64,000 bases of DNA from Helichrysum umbraculigerum (lineage: Eukaryota; Streptophyta; Magnoliopsida; Asterales; Asteraceae). The notes under the pieces are model-generated. The model was not told the DNA's origin and ran no database searches. It saw nothing but the letters and a program-made list of their open reading frames with translations. Within the stretch, counting starts at the first letter, position 1, and the number at the start of each line of letters is the position of its first letter. This document shows positions 46,844-59,443 of this stretch, piece by piece. Position numbers and translations under genes: made by a program. The DNA lies in NCBI GenBank assembly GCA_949592205.1, contig CATIUR010000011.1, forward strand, positions 4,216,001 through 4,280,000, written 5' to 3'.

Positions 46844-48539
46844 CTAAAGGTTGGTGATGAATTTTTCAATCCACACACCAGCAATAATGTCCAACTCATT
46901 TTCAGGAATGCAATCGGTTTTTACCCAAGGGATCTATGTTCCAATAAACAACAACAATTATTCAAATAATTAAAGGGTTAAGTTAGTGTAATACTCAAAA
47001 TACAAAAACGGTTTTAAAGATTGTTACTGTCTTAGGGAAATTAGCTTGTTGAAAGGAGATAAAATCATGCATCCACCTCATCACATAAAATCCACACTCC
47101 CAAGCGCCTTTTTGTTGGTTGCACTAAATTTAAATAACATGTAGATAGAGACATTAATACCCAAATGCAATAGAGATAGCTATTATATATCTATGAAATA
47201 CATACATAACACAAGTACAAGAACCTACACAACGGCTGTAACCCATATATTGTTAGATAACCAAATAACCAGAATACCCACATGGAATAAAGGCAATTCA
47301 TACACACAGAGAAGTAAACTAAATCAGCTTTTTATATATGGTCATGCCTCATTTTGATCTCAAGTGTCATCAACCCAGTGAAAAAAGTAAATGGGCAATA
47401 CGGGTCAAAGGTTGTCAAAATCGTAACTTTTATTAGAAATCATAAAATACTTAGAAACATGATTATATTTTGAAAAGCAAGTGCTTCAGGTTGACCAGTA
47501 CCTAAACCACTATACTATATAATTATTGGTCAATTTCTTAGGAGGGTCAAGGCTCTCCCCTATCCCTTATATGTTCAATTAATGCACAAGCTCAAATAGA
47601 AAACCAACACACACAAATATTTGCATATATCGATAAATAGATACAGTTAGATGATTTACCGTAGGAAGATACCAACAAATATCTCCAAGAGCCCTAACAA
47701 CAAAATAAACAATATCTAGTGTTAACATTTTCAAAAACAAACCAAATATGAATTCATAAACTTCTTTTAACAAAAACTCTTACGATTGCACAACTTCTAC
47801 GAAGGCGTAGTCACTTTCTTTCTTTTCACCCCTAAGTGAATCTAAAATGAAGCCAACGTTGTCATGAGGGCAGATTATCATCAACGTCCAGTGTTTCCTA
47901 TAAAGTTAAAAACCTTCAATTATACACGATGTAACATACACTTAGGAGCCATGTGACATGAAAGTCTCATGCACGGGAGTGATATAACTAATAAGTTAAC
48001 AGTATATAGTATGTACCCTTGAATGTAAGGTGCAAGAAAAAACTTTTTATCTGAATTCCGCATAATCGCATCAAGGATGTAACGGTTGACCCTATTCGAA
48101 TTTCCAAGACATTCGCTTGCCTGAATAGCATACGGATTAAAGAAAGCGCATCTGTTTTCATCCAAATTTTGCAAAGTACTATATAGCTCCCTAAATAAAA
48201 TTAGAATATACGTTAAACTAATGATAACATGAATGCTAAATTATGGTTATCTGTAAACAGTAAAGGTTAATGTACTTACATCGCAAAATAAGTAACAATC
48301 GCTAGATCAAGCTGATCATTCCTCACTAGACACATAGCATCCTCCGCTTCAGTTGGGAGAGGGTACGACTGCGTTTCTGGATTTTGCCCAAATGCCTTGC
48401 CAATAAGAGAAACCACTATCGACTGCGTGGGATTCTCTCGGTTCATCCAACGCTTATAGAAAACACGCATAAACAAGGGCTTGTTCTTAATGGTATTACC
48501 GTAGCTTTTTAGCTTTTGTAAAACCTGGACATATATCAA
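46844..48539 (-). other. Ulp1-like (C48) protease portion of the CACTA gene
   Basis: Exons at about 48527-48276, 48174-48010, 47895-47785, 47120-47030 and 46935-46844 give DENRCAFFNPYAIQA, KHWTLMIICPHDNVG...LDSLRGEKKESDY, NQQKGAWECGFYVMRWMHDF and IPWVKTDCIPENELDIIAG. The His-Asp-Gln-Cys arrangement of C48 peptidases can be read directly. All four catalytic positions appear to be present, so this part may have been functional until recently. Confidence 0.8.
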
Positions 48540-51500
48540 TAATACTTATTTTAAAATGATATCATAATAGTTTGAAGAGTAAACTAACCAATAGTGTTTA
48601 CCTCACTGGGAGTTGGCACACGTGCTCGCACGGCTCAAGCTTGTACTGGTCTATCATTAGAAGTTTCTTTAGATGTTGACTGATTTTCGGTGGAAACCTA
48701 TTAATAAGTTCTATTAACCGTACGTGAACAAATCTTGTTTGAATATTACACAAAGTGCAAGATTCTACAAACATACCTTCCCAAGCAAAATAAACCTACG
48801 TCGCCATTGAATAATAGTATGTTTCACTTGACCAAGTTGGGTGACATCATTAGCTAACGGAAATGGAAGTTCAAAAGATCCATACCCTTTCATGACACCC
48901 TCTACTTGCACCTTCATATAGTATGGTAGCATTGGCCTTCCATGTATTACCTGCCCAGGCTCATATGGATACACCATCGCATAAGCAACAACAACTTGCA
49001 CTGGACCGTAAGGTTTTAATAAACCGCACGGAGTAGGCCTCTACAAAAGATATGCAAAATATAAGATCTTTGATGTGTATTTGAACTTAAATACTTATGA
49101 GTATGTGAATATGATAGATAATTTTACCACTATTGCATCCAAAGAATCTGAGTTTGCCGGTGGTGGTGTGGGTGTGGATGCCGGTTTCGGTGTCGATGTC
49201 TGTTTCGATCTCGGTTTCGGTGTAGTTTTCTTTGTCAGTGTAGGTTTTGGTGTCGGTGTGGGTTTCGGTAACGGTCTGTGTTTCGATGTCAATTTCGAGT
49301 TCGATGTCAGTGCTACTGTTGGGGTTGGGGACGAGGCCAGGGCTGGGCTATGGGTGGGGATCGGGGTCGGGGTTTGGTCAGGGGATGGGGTATGGATCGG
49401 GGTCAGGTTCAGGTTTTGGGTTTGATCCGGGGCTGTGGAATGGGTCGGCGTCGGGGGCGGGGTCTGGGTTGAGACCGATGTCGTTGTCGTTGTCAGTGTC
49501 GATGTCTCATCTTGCCTCGAACTGAGGATTTTAACTTGCTGTTGCAAGATTTTCATACCATTCTTCAACACTTCAATTTCTTTTTCCATCTCTTTCACAC
49601 TCCTTCGTTTCCTCTTCTTGTTAGGGCATCCGTGCATTCCCTGCTTTAAACCAACAGTACTTCCAACCCCCCGAGTACGTCTTGAGTGCTCCTTTCCTAT
49701 TACACTGGATAACAAATCGTTTCCTGGCTCAGGTGCCCATGTTCCTTCTAACTGTTGTTTCTGGAACTGTAACTGTATATACATCGATTACCAAATGTTA
49801 TTCATATCATAGCACTTTTACGTGATTACATACTAGGAATTTGTAATGGTTAACATTTTTACATGATTACATACAATAAGTTTTACATAATAGAACTTTT
49901 ATTGTTACATATTACTTTTTTTTCATTATTACTTATTTCTATTTGTTTACTAAGTGTTGTCTATACTAAACACGTAACACACAAATCCAAAATGTGTCAA
50001 CCTTTTGTGTTTTCCCACCAATATAATTGTCAACCCAAAATAATCACATAAACACACAACATTTTGCAAATCATAATAATCATAGTCTTACCAATTGTTG
50101 AAATTTTTCTTTCAACTCGAAGGGTAAGTGCTTTTTCCCATCTGCCCCAGTCTCCAGCTGACCCAGAAACCAATTTCTTGCACGAGGGTCAGGGAGCTTG
50201 TGAATTTCTGTTGCTATTTTTGACAATGCTTCTTTATCCCATTTACGCTTCCAACCACAATACCCTTTTGGTCCAAGACGGGGTGGATTCTTCTTCAACA
50301 TTGCCTTCTCCCTCATTGCTTCACGCACAGCCTTTTTCACATACAAATAACTAACAAATTAGAACACTGAAACAAAACAATATATATTAATATTGTTTAA
50401 TAATATAGCATAAAGTTAACGAAGTTACCCTTCTTTCTTCAGTGTTTTCTTTCGAAACAAAATTCTGCCATACATCTTCTTCAATAAATGTGTATATATC
50501 ACAGGGACTGAGTCCTTCATCCATATATTTCTTGCGAAGTTTTATTTTAAATTTCTTCCAAGCATCATTGCATTGCATCAATACTTGTTTTTTGCAATCT
50601 TCCCTTTCAATATTCCAAAAAATCTGAAGAATATGTAATGTTAAGCAATACAATAATTCAAATAAGTAAGAAAACTAGCGGTCTTATATTTTATTTATAC
50701 CTTAATTGCCAACCAAAGCTGATCTTTATCACCTTGTGGTACGTCTTTCCAAGTATTATGCTCAATAGAAATCCTAGCTCTTGTTAATGAGCCACATTTA
50801 AGGGCAAATGTAACTTGTCTTTCTCCAATAGCTTGTTTATTTTGATCGAACTCTATTTCTGTTGCCTTCAATTTTGTCAATGTGGTAATGCCTCACTTTT
50901 TCCTTTGCCGTGGTTGTACTGCTTCCTCCTCCTCTTCATCAACATCATCTAGCTCGACTTCTATTTCCTTCAATTTTGTTAATTTGGTAATGCCTGGCTT
51001 TTTCCTTTGTCGTGGTTTTACTGCTTCCTCCTCCTCTTCATCAACATCATCTAACTCGATTTCTGTTCCCTTCAATTTTGCGGATTTGGTAATGCCTCTC
51101 TTCTTCCTTGGCCGTGGTTGATCTTCTTCCTCCTCCTCTTCATCAACATCATCATTGAATTCATCTTCATATTCAGAACCCTGATCATCACTGAATTCAT
51201 CTTCATATTCAGAACCTTAAACATAAAAACAATCCGTATAAATTAGTTATACATGTTTACTTATGTCAGTAAGATAATAAACTATTTACTTCAATATTAT
51301 ATTTGAATCTATAACACATAATTGAAACAACCAAAATGCAGCACTCATCTTAATTACTTAATACCAAAAATTAAAGCATAATTAAGCTTACCATTATGGC
51401 TACTGTTTGAAGAAGTTGTAAGCGACGAAAACACCTAAAAGTTTAACACAGGTCAATAATTAGAACATTAGTACAATTATCACTTACAACACATAAGCTC

Positions 51501-52030
51501 ATTAGTACGAACTACTATTTACCGACCATCTTTCCATGTTCTTCCTTATAGATAGACATATGGAATTAATCATCTACTACTAATCACCAAAAGCTTGATT
51601 AATACTCAACGATTTACATGCAATTCTAATGGCCAAGTAACTACCAAACACTAAGAATGAATGACATTGTAAACCATTTAAGACCTAGCTTTTTTATTTT
51701 TATGTACCCAAAATCAATCAATTTACGAAAGTATGTCAGGGCTGTAGCCAAATTCTAATTTACCAGAACCACCTAGTGACAATACCCACACTTTCAATTT
51801 TATAATTGTAATAATACTAAGCAATACAATAATAATCTGTCTCCGTGTGTGCATTATCATTGTCCCAAACATGGGATTCATATTTCTTTATTTGATATCA
51901 TAAGCCTCAATTTCAAAGGCAAATATTTAACTTTTAACTAGTGAAATCAATGTAACAAGTAAATTTACCTTGATGATTGATCCACAAATGAATTTGCGAC
52001 TGAGTACGAATTCTTCTGCACAAGATGATC
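46844..52030 (-). pseudogene. CACTA second gene (TNPA-like): Transposase_24-type region, Pro/Thr-rich linker and C48 Ulp1-like protease
   Basis: Exons on the minus strand include 51434-51392 (VFSSLTTSSNSSHNG) and 51215 down to about 50700, with acidic repeats of the EEEEEAVKPRQRKKPGITKL type. Next are about 50621-50425 (IFWNIEREDCKKQVLMQCND) and 50330-50097 (KRKWDKEALSKIATEI, a plant transposase Ptta/En/Spm-type region). Then follows 49768-49110, with a coiled coil (KEMEKEIEVLKNGMKIL) and a Thr/Pro-rich linker, and 49040-48770. The C-terminal exons carry the protease: HWTLMIICPHDNVGFILDSL (His and Asp), then QKGAWECGFYVMRWM (Gln and Cys). The gene ends ...GVWIEKFITNL at 46844. An in-frame TGA at 50893-50895 in the third acidic repeat breaks the frame. 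The start codon is not settled. The protease would cleave SUMO-like proteins in its relatives. Confidence 0.75.
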
Positions 52031-52073
52031 GATCGGAAGCGGTGGATGTAGAGGTGGCCGGTGATGGTTACGT

Positions 52074-52100
52074 GGGGGGGGGGGGGGGGGGGGGGGGGGG
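52074..52100. repeat. Poly(G) run of 27
   Basis: An uninterrupted G27 on the plus strand (poly-C on the coding strand) near the presumed start of the CACTA second gene. Its length in the assembly may not be exact. Confidence 0.9.
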
Positions 52101-53265
52101 TGTGGGAAGAGTAGTTGTGGGCTGTGAAAAGAAGAAGTCCTAGAAAATTCGGAGTATGAGGAGATCTTTTGATTTCCTAAATAGAAGTTATAGAACACCA
52201 AATATAAATTATTTAATTAAACCCGCCAAAATTTCGTGAATAGAGTCTGGTTTCCATGTGTAAAATTGGACTCTAATCCAGCCAAAAAAATTATTGACGC
52301 TTTTTTGTTGGTGTATAAATATTTATATATAATTATGTATATCATAAAATTACGGCGAATAGGGAATTTTATTTCTTTTTTTATAATTATGCGAGTTATG
52401 TATATCATAAAATTTTATCATTTTGTAAGGGTTAAAAAAATATGTATATCATAATTACACGAATTATGTATATCATAAAAAAGATATATGTGCGATTCTG
52501 GTCCGGTTCGGTTCTACTTGTTTGATTGTCCAGCCAACCTTGAAAGCAAACACATAGTATAATTTTTTAAAAAATGCATACTTATATTACCAAATTAGAA
52601 CCTTACAAAAATATCTAAAAAAAAAAAAACAAACAGACCCAAGATATAAGATGTAACTGGGCCAAAAAACTACCACTAATATACAACAAAATTCAATGAT
52701 TAACTGCTATCCAAAATCAAAAAATAAAATGACCCAAAATTGAAAGAGACTATCTCCACTAAAGACCATGCATCTTCTGCCATCAAACAAAACAGAAGCA
52801 ACAATCATGCCAAAACTATCCAAAGCCAATCTTGGACCACTAGGCTGAAAACAAAAACAGTATAGCAGAAGCATAAATTGACATCATTTGCATTAAATTC
52901 TAATCAACTAACAGTAGCTTTTTTTTAGTATTCACATTTGGCAAAACTGTATTCCTAAAATTAATAGACTTACATTTTAACGAATTGGTGCTATAACCTT
53001 GAAATAAAAAAACATAACAGCTACAAACTATTTGTTTACTCAAATAAAAATCTTGATAAATTTTAACTTGATAGTGTATACCTTCAGTATGTCAGGGTAA
53101 TTCAATAGACACCTAGTTTCACCTGTGATGCACATCTTAATTCTTTGTCCTCGCATGTTCCTGTAAAACAATATTGTTTAGCATTTAGATTAGGATTGAG
53201 ATGTATATATTAGCATAATAAACTTGTTTCATATCATATCGGACATAATAAGAAAAAAAAAACCT

Positions 53266-56200
53266 TCACGTAGAACGAGGTTTATCAACCCATAATCCTT
53301 CAACGTGGTCGGTTCGCGAGTAGATACTATCATCAATAACCTCATTTGTTGATGGAATACCAACAGAAAATGGAGGTAGCTCATCAACCTGATTGTATTC
53401 TTCTTCGTCCATAACATTTTCAACTCCAAGTATACGTCGTTTACCATGTAGTACGACATGCCACCTCGAATCTTTGGGGTCTTGAACAAAGAATAATTGG
53501 GTGGCTTGTTTTGCCAGAATGAATGGTTCAGAGGCGTAATCATTAGTGGAAAGGTTGACAATTGTGAAACCATCTTTGTCAACTTTAACCCCTTTTTTAT
53601 TTTTGACCCATTTACACTTGAACAACGGTATAGTGAATGTATGATAATTTAATTCCAAAATTTCTTGAATGACACCATAAAAAGAGTTTTTGGCAATTTT
53701 CGACCTTCCATCATGATTCCCCCGGGAGAATACCGTTGTGGTGGCGACTAACGTCACTCCGCTATTTTGAAAGCTACTCTTTTCATCTTGTTGTTTGGTG
53801 TAAAACGTATACCCATTAATGTCGTATCCTTGGTATTTTGTCACCACATAATCTGGACCATACCCTAACGTTTTTACTAATTCATCTGCAACTTCCGTGT
53901 CCTTTACCCTTTCTTTTAACCACAAAGAAAATTTTTTATTATGCTCGGTAGCCAACCATCTATCATTCTTATCACGGTTACTGGATTTTAACAATGTCAT
54001 GTGCTCATGTATGTATGGATCAATGACTGACATATGTTGCAGGACTGTAAAATGTGCTTGGTGAATATCATCTCGTGCTGCAACAACCATTTTCCTTCCG
54101 ATAGTCCCATGTCCTTGAAGCCTACCTTCGTGTCGAGATTGTGGGAGCCCAATACTCTGTGCACCTTTTATATAGTCGGTGCAAAAGTCAATCACCTCCT
54201 CAGATGCATATCCTTCAACAATACTACCTTCTGGTCGGTTGTGATTCCTTACATAACCCTTTAAGATACCCATATATCTCTCAAACGGATACATGTATCG
54301 TAGAAATACAGGACCACAAACCTTTATTTCATATACAATATGTGATACGAGATGAACCATGATATCAAAAAAGGAAGGTGGAAAATACATCTCAAGCTGA
54401 CATAGAATGATGATAATATCACTTTGCCATTTATCCAACTCCTCGGGATCAATCACTTTCGAATTAATCATGTTAAAAAAACAAGCAGAGCTTTGTGATT
54501 GTATGTCGGATGCGGTCTGGAAGTATTCCACGAATTGCTATGGGAATCATTTGTGTCATTAAAACATGACAGTCGTGAGACTTCAAACCAAGCAATTTTT
54601 TTTCGATATGCATAACATCAATACAGTGTCGTACCTCCAAATGCTCCCAGTAAGGTAAATCCCAGAACATGGATTTTTTTTCCAAATCCCTTTTCCCCGA
54701 TTTGCACTTTTTTCCCAAACACATTCTTTACATCTTCAAGTCGTGCTAATATAGTTTGTCCATCCAATGGTGGTCGAAGATGATCATTTTCAATAGTACC
54801 ATCAAATAAATTCTTTTTTGTACGATAGGGATGACTATTTGAAAGGGATCTCCGATGACCCATGTACACAGTTTCTTACAGTTTTTCAAATATCTCGATG
54901 ATGTGGCATTTTCACAAAGAGGACACGCATTCCGCCCTTTCGTACTGTATCCAGACAAATTACCATAAGCTGGGAAATCATTAATGGTGCAAAAAATCAT
55001 GGCCCGCAAATTGAAATTTTCCTTCTTATACACATCATGTACTTGAACGCCTTGACTCCACAGTATTTTAAGGTCATCAATTAATGGAGCTAAATAAACA
55101 TCAATGTCATTTCTGGGTTGTTTTGGACCTTGGATTAACAATGACATCATGATGTATTTACGTTTCATACATAACCAAGGTGGTAGATTATATATACATA
55201 GAATAACCGGCCAAGTGCTGTGACGACTGCTCATATGTCCAAACGGATTAATTCCATCTGAACTAACTTCTCCAAATTCCTCAAATTTGTTGTCAAAATT
55301 TCTCCATTGAGGAGAGTCAGCCACGTGTCTTAATTTTCCAACCTCTTTACGCTTTTCGGCATGCCAACGCAACAATTTTGCATCTTTGGGATTTGCAAAT
55401 AAACGTTTTAATCTTGGTATGATTGGAAAATACCATAATACTTTAGCAGGGGGCATGTTTTGTCACATCACTTTCATCATCCATTTGATCTTTTTGCTTA
55501 TACCTCGAGGTACCACAAATAACACACTCGTGTAGGTCGTTGTACTCATTTCTATACAATATGCAATCATTTAGGCATGCAGGTATTATTTTAACTTCCA
55601 ATCCCATTGGACACATCATCTTTTTTGTTTGGTATAATGATATTGGTAACTCGTTACCTTCGGGTAGCATTTCATGTAACAACTCTAAAAGACTTGTGAA
55701 ACTCGTATCACTCCAACCGTTATTTGCTTTTAAGTTTAACAATCTAAGCACTGCAGAAAGTTTTGAAAATTTCGTACAACCAATGTACAGTGGCTTTTCT
55801 GAGTCGGAAAACATTTCTTGAAATTTCTCGTACTCATATTCATCGTCATCAGCATTACCCTCCAAATCATTAAACATGTAATTATAATTATCACAATACT
55901 CAGTATCATAGGTATCTTCCTTTTCATCACCGTCATCATCACTATTATCATCGCCGTTATAATCATTGTTACCATCGTTGTTATCGGCATTGTTATTGGC
56001 GTTGTTATCGGCGTTGTGATCATCGTTACCTTTAGAAACGGACCTTGTCGTATCAACTAGTAATTCACCATGCCACGACCAACAAGTATAATTATTCATA
56101 AACCCATCTACTAATAGATGATTCCGAATTACATTATGATCGTTATAGTTAACTTTATTTTGACACCTTTTACAAGGACAAGAAATCTTTTGTTTCCTTT

Positions 56201-56303
56201 TATTCACCCGATCATTCTCAGCAACTTTCATAAAATTAGACAATTCTTCAATGTATTCTGGAGTACTTCGTGGGATCTCGTACATCCATCTACTACGATC
56301 CAT
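53266..56303 (-). pseudogene. TNP2/TNPD-type CACTA transposase, broken
   Basis: N-terminal transposase-associated domain at 56303-55443 (MDRSRWMYEIPRSTPEYIEE; CPCKRCQN; HLLVDGFMNNYTCWSWHGE). Core TNP2 region at about 55456-54600 (KVLWYFPIIPRLKRLF; DAKLLRWHAEKR; YSTKGRNACPLCE; VYMGHRRSL; LPYWEHLEVRHCIDVMHIEK). C-terminal DUF4218 and DUF4216-like regions at 54531-53266 (CQLEMYFPPSFFDIMVHLV; YPFERYMGILKGY; YDINGYTFYT). At least four frameshifts are visible: near 55445, near 54872, near 54705, and in the A7 run 54475-54481 (six would keep the frame). About 80 residues usually found between HIEK and GLKSHDCHVLM are missing in frame. An Asn/Asp-rich stretch of variable length precedes the core. The enzyme would cut and join transposon ends; this copy cannot make it. 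Confidence 0.9.
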
Positions 56304-56902
56304 CTAAATATATACACAAATAAAATATTTTAATAAGATGTACGCATGCATGATAGGAGATGACTAAGTACCCATATTGTTTCAGGTATCCACCTAACCC
56401 ACTTTTTGAATACATTGTCTCATATGTGAATACATATTAACAAATTGAGTATCTAAAAAAATCGACATTACTTCCCCTTAACCCCGCAAGTATGCATATC
56501 GAACGTAAACTCGTAGGAGTAAGAAGAAATACTGTCAATATTCTTAATCACTCAATTTCTTAATAGACATTCACATCCTAAATGAGACAAAGTTTTCAAC
56601 AAAAGCAGTCCCAATACGGAGACAATCTGAAATTAATCTACTAGATTAATTTTGGACGGGTATAATGCTATGGCATATGATTTAGACCATATACTAAACA
56701 AATATAACGATAAAAACATTGGTATTTATAAATGGCTTGAAGATGCAGTAAATATACCTTTCTTATCAGATTAATCAAGCTTCCAGATAAATAATGTAAC
56801 TTTTCCTTGTCCAAAAAAACGATCAACCTGTATATATTGAAAAGCAAACCAATTAGAAACATTATTGACTTTAATTTATTCACCTATATACAAAAATATG
56901 TA

Positions 56903-56953
<51 letters not shown>

Positions 56954-57259
56954 CTTATTAGAATATTGTTGAATCAATGGTCGTAATCCTTGAAGACATT
57001 AATGTTTTATGGATCATTGGAAGGAATTGATTAGTAAATGGAAATTGAGGAAGAGAGTGTTAATTGAATATGCAGACGTTGGAGATAGATACAGTGAAAC
57101 AAATTATAGAGGAGATAAGGTGTAGATGAAATAAATAATAATAAGATAATTACGGTATCCATATTTGAAATCTCAGGTTGTTACATCTATAGATATGATT
57201 TTATATTAATTATATCATACTTATAATTATAATAATTATTATAGTATAAAGCAGACGCA
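56304..57259. other. 5' region of the CACTA transposase gene
   Basis: Non-coding stretch between the transposase start and the right subterminal repeats, with TA and CA runs at 56909-56953. It presumably contains the promoter and a 5' leader with an intron. Confidence 0.4.
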
Positions 57260-57540
57260 ATGACCGGAATTTGTTGGAGATAAAAAGAGTCCGTTTAAAT
57301 TAAACAACTGGACCTATATTATTGAAGAAAAAACACGGTTAATGATAAAACACCGGACTTACAAAAAGGAGTCCTTTTACTGTAAATAACCGGACTCTAA
57401 AATCATAAAAGGGTCCATTTAAATTTTTAAGTAACCGGACTCATAAAAGAGACCATAAATATTTATATATTAACCAGACTCTATTCCTTTTAGAATCCAG
57501 TTTATTATAAGGCATGAAACACCAGACTCTATTAGAGGTC
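57260..57540. repeat. Right subterminal repeats of the large CACTA element
   Basis: At least six ACCGGACT-like or complementary gagtcc words, some diverged to ACCAGACTC, in the last 300 bases before the terminus at 57564. Confidence 0.8.
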
Positions 57541-57564
57541 CCTATTCTTATTTGTGTAGTAGTG

Positions 57565-58950
57565 ATATGTGCCGATATGAATTTCTTAACTACAACTTTT
57601 GCGTAAGCGCACAGCTCAAGACGAGGATGTTACAACTGCAACTTGACTCTTAGGTCTTGTAATTAGTCAAGGTCGTCTACTATGAAATATTAACAAATGA
57701 GCATATCGATCGTAGAGGACAAGATACTAAAAGAATGAAAATACACGGCATCCGATGATCGAAAACAATTGCAACTTGGTTAATATATACTTTTTTAATC
57801 ATTAATATATTATAAAAAAAATGACCAGGTTTAAACATTGGAAGGAAGATTTCAAAAAACTATTATAAAAAGTTTAATAGTTGTCGTTGAACCTTGCATG
57901 TTGGATACCTCCTTATTTTTCGGGTATTATTCTCTAAGAGCACACGGAGTGCCATTCTTTTTCGCACCGTTTTCCCAACGAGAACGCCGGAGCCCGGCGT
58001 TCGGCGCTCCCGGCCGGCGTTCCGGCTCGGCGTTCTCGCCCAATGTTTGAAACTCAACGCTGGCTTCAAAGGCTTTTTCTTGTTTTTTATTAATAGAATA
58101 ATTACCAGAACACTGAAAACCCAATGTTAACCACTACCCCACATTTCGGTTTCAGTGTTTTGGTTCAGTGTTCTCGAGAACACTGACGAGAACATTGAAA
58201 CAACATCGAGCGCTCCTTGTGCTCTAACTTCTCACTACCTTTTCTCAATAAATTTTTCTGATTAAAAACAGAGACTAAAATAACTTATTTATCATATTTT
58301 AAATTTTTTGAAAAACTATCAAAATTATTCGACTTTCATATTCTGACTCAGGTTCACGTGAAATAGGTGAAGGCCAGGTAGAAGTGATCGAGTTTATGCT
58401 AACATTGCACATTTTCGTTGTGGCTTTTTTTTTTTTTTTTTTTTTTAATATTTTTGAATAGTCAATATCAGTATATCTGAACTACTTGTTGGAGTGTTAC
58501 ACATCTAATGTATAGATAGAAAAAAATGCATTTGAGTGTCAGATAGGGCGGAGCTAGGTATTACAAATTAGACGGGTAATTTTTTTTTCTTTTTAATTAT
58601 TTATTCAGTTTTGTGGATGGGTAATTTTTTTTTTTACTTTTAATTATTTATTCAGTTTTTTGGAGACAAAACTTATAATAAGTATACTATTACATATGAT
58701 AATAACAAATATAAAGTTTTTGGATGTTTGTGTGTGTAGTAGTCCTGCATTATTGTAGCGTCAAATTTAATAAGCATACATACGTTAGAGCCGGAGAAAA
58801 TGATGTTCTAAACAATAACCTTCGACTACTTCTGCAATTACAAATAAAGTCTTTTTTATTTATATATTATTAAAAAAAATAAAATGATAAGTACATTTTT
58901 CAAGAAGAATAAGATTAAAATATTCAAACAAACCCAAATCCTGCAAAAAA
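57565..58950. repeat. Intergenic repeat unit U4
   Basis: Starts with atatgtgccgatatgaattt and the shared segment tgcgtaagcgcacagctcaag, paralogous to 3385 and 44730. It continues to the PP2 remnant as in the left copy. It is interrupted by the MITE at 57938-58224. Confidence 0.65.
57938..58224. mobile_element. GC-rich PIF/Harbinger-type MITE, 287 bp
   Basis: The inverted ends GAGCACACGGAGTGC and its near-inverse GCGCTCCTTGTGCTC are flanked by the 3-bp duplication TAA (57935-57937 and 58225-58227). The paralogous site near 45122 (tttctaacttttaac) is unoccupied. The body is rich in gagaacgccgg and cagtgttctc words. Confidence 0.85.
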
Positions 58951-59443
58951 AAAATTTTATCTTAAGATTAATAAAGATAAATCCATAACTGTTTGTTACA
59001 ATTGATGACAAGAATAATGTGTTGGTTTTCAGTTGTGGGTTGATGTTTATAGAAATTGAATTCATTTAATTTGACTATGTATTACTGAAGCACCATACAA
59101 AAGCATAATTGGATTGGGCTTAATATATTAAAAGGGCTGAAGTTAATGGATACAACGATATATAACATGAATTGGTTTGAATTCATAATACACAAATTGA
59201 CATTTTTGTTCCTATTTTCCTAATCAAGTTCCAAAGCACTCAACCAGAGCATTTAAACAGAGCACACTCTATTACTACTAGAAATGGCTTCATAAAACCC
59301 AGACAAAATTACTCCTTACAAGTTACAACTTTTCTCTTCAAGAGCAACATATAACAAGAGACTTTGGGAACGCAAAAGCTCCTGAAAATGACTATAAACT
59401 AAGAACACAAGATGTCTGAAAACTTCAGTAATACATTTTGTTC

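Larger units (their letters stand above)
46200..57564 (-). mobile_element. Large CACTA (En/Spm) transposon with two gene units
   Basis: The right end is clear: 57564 closes the inverse of CACTACTACACAAATAAG. The left end is not cleanly resolved. A degenerate CCCTACTTGACAAC near 46207 may be the mutated terminus. Subterminal ACCGGACTC-type repeats lie at both sides (46295-46440 and 57260-57540), which supports one element. It encodes, on the minus strand, a TNP2-type transposase (56303-53266) and a second gene with a Ulp1-like protease (about 52030-46844), the usual TNPD and TNPA order. Both show disrupting mutations, so this copy is probably not autonomous now. Confidence 0.85.

Noticed and set aside
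46844..48539. Ulp1-like protease as a host SUMO protease gene
   Set aside because: It is collinear and in splice continuity with transposase-type exons and lies between the subterminal repeats of the CACTA element.
49075..49525. Plus-strand open frames rich in Gly and Val (FGVDVCFDLGFGVVFFV and similar)
   Set aside because: They are antisense to the Thr/Pro-rich linker of the CACTA second gene; the repetitive codons leave the other strand open by composition.
55818..56060. Plus-strand frame very rich in Ile, Thr and Val resembling a membrane protein
   Set aside because: It is antisense to the Asn/Asp-rich part of the TNP2 transposase.
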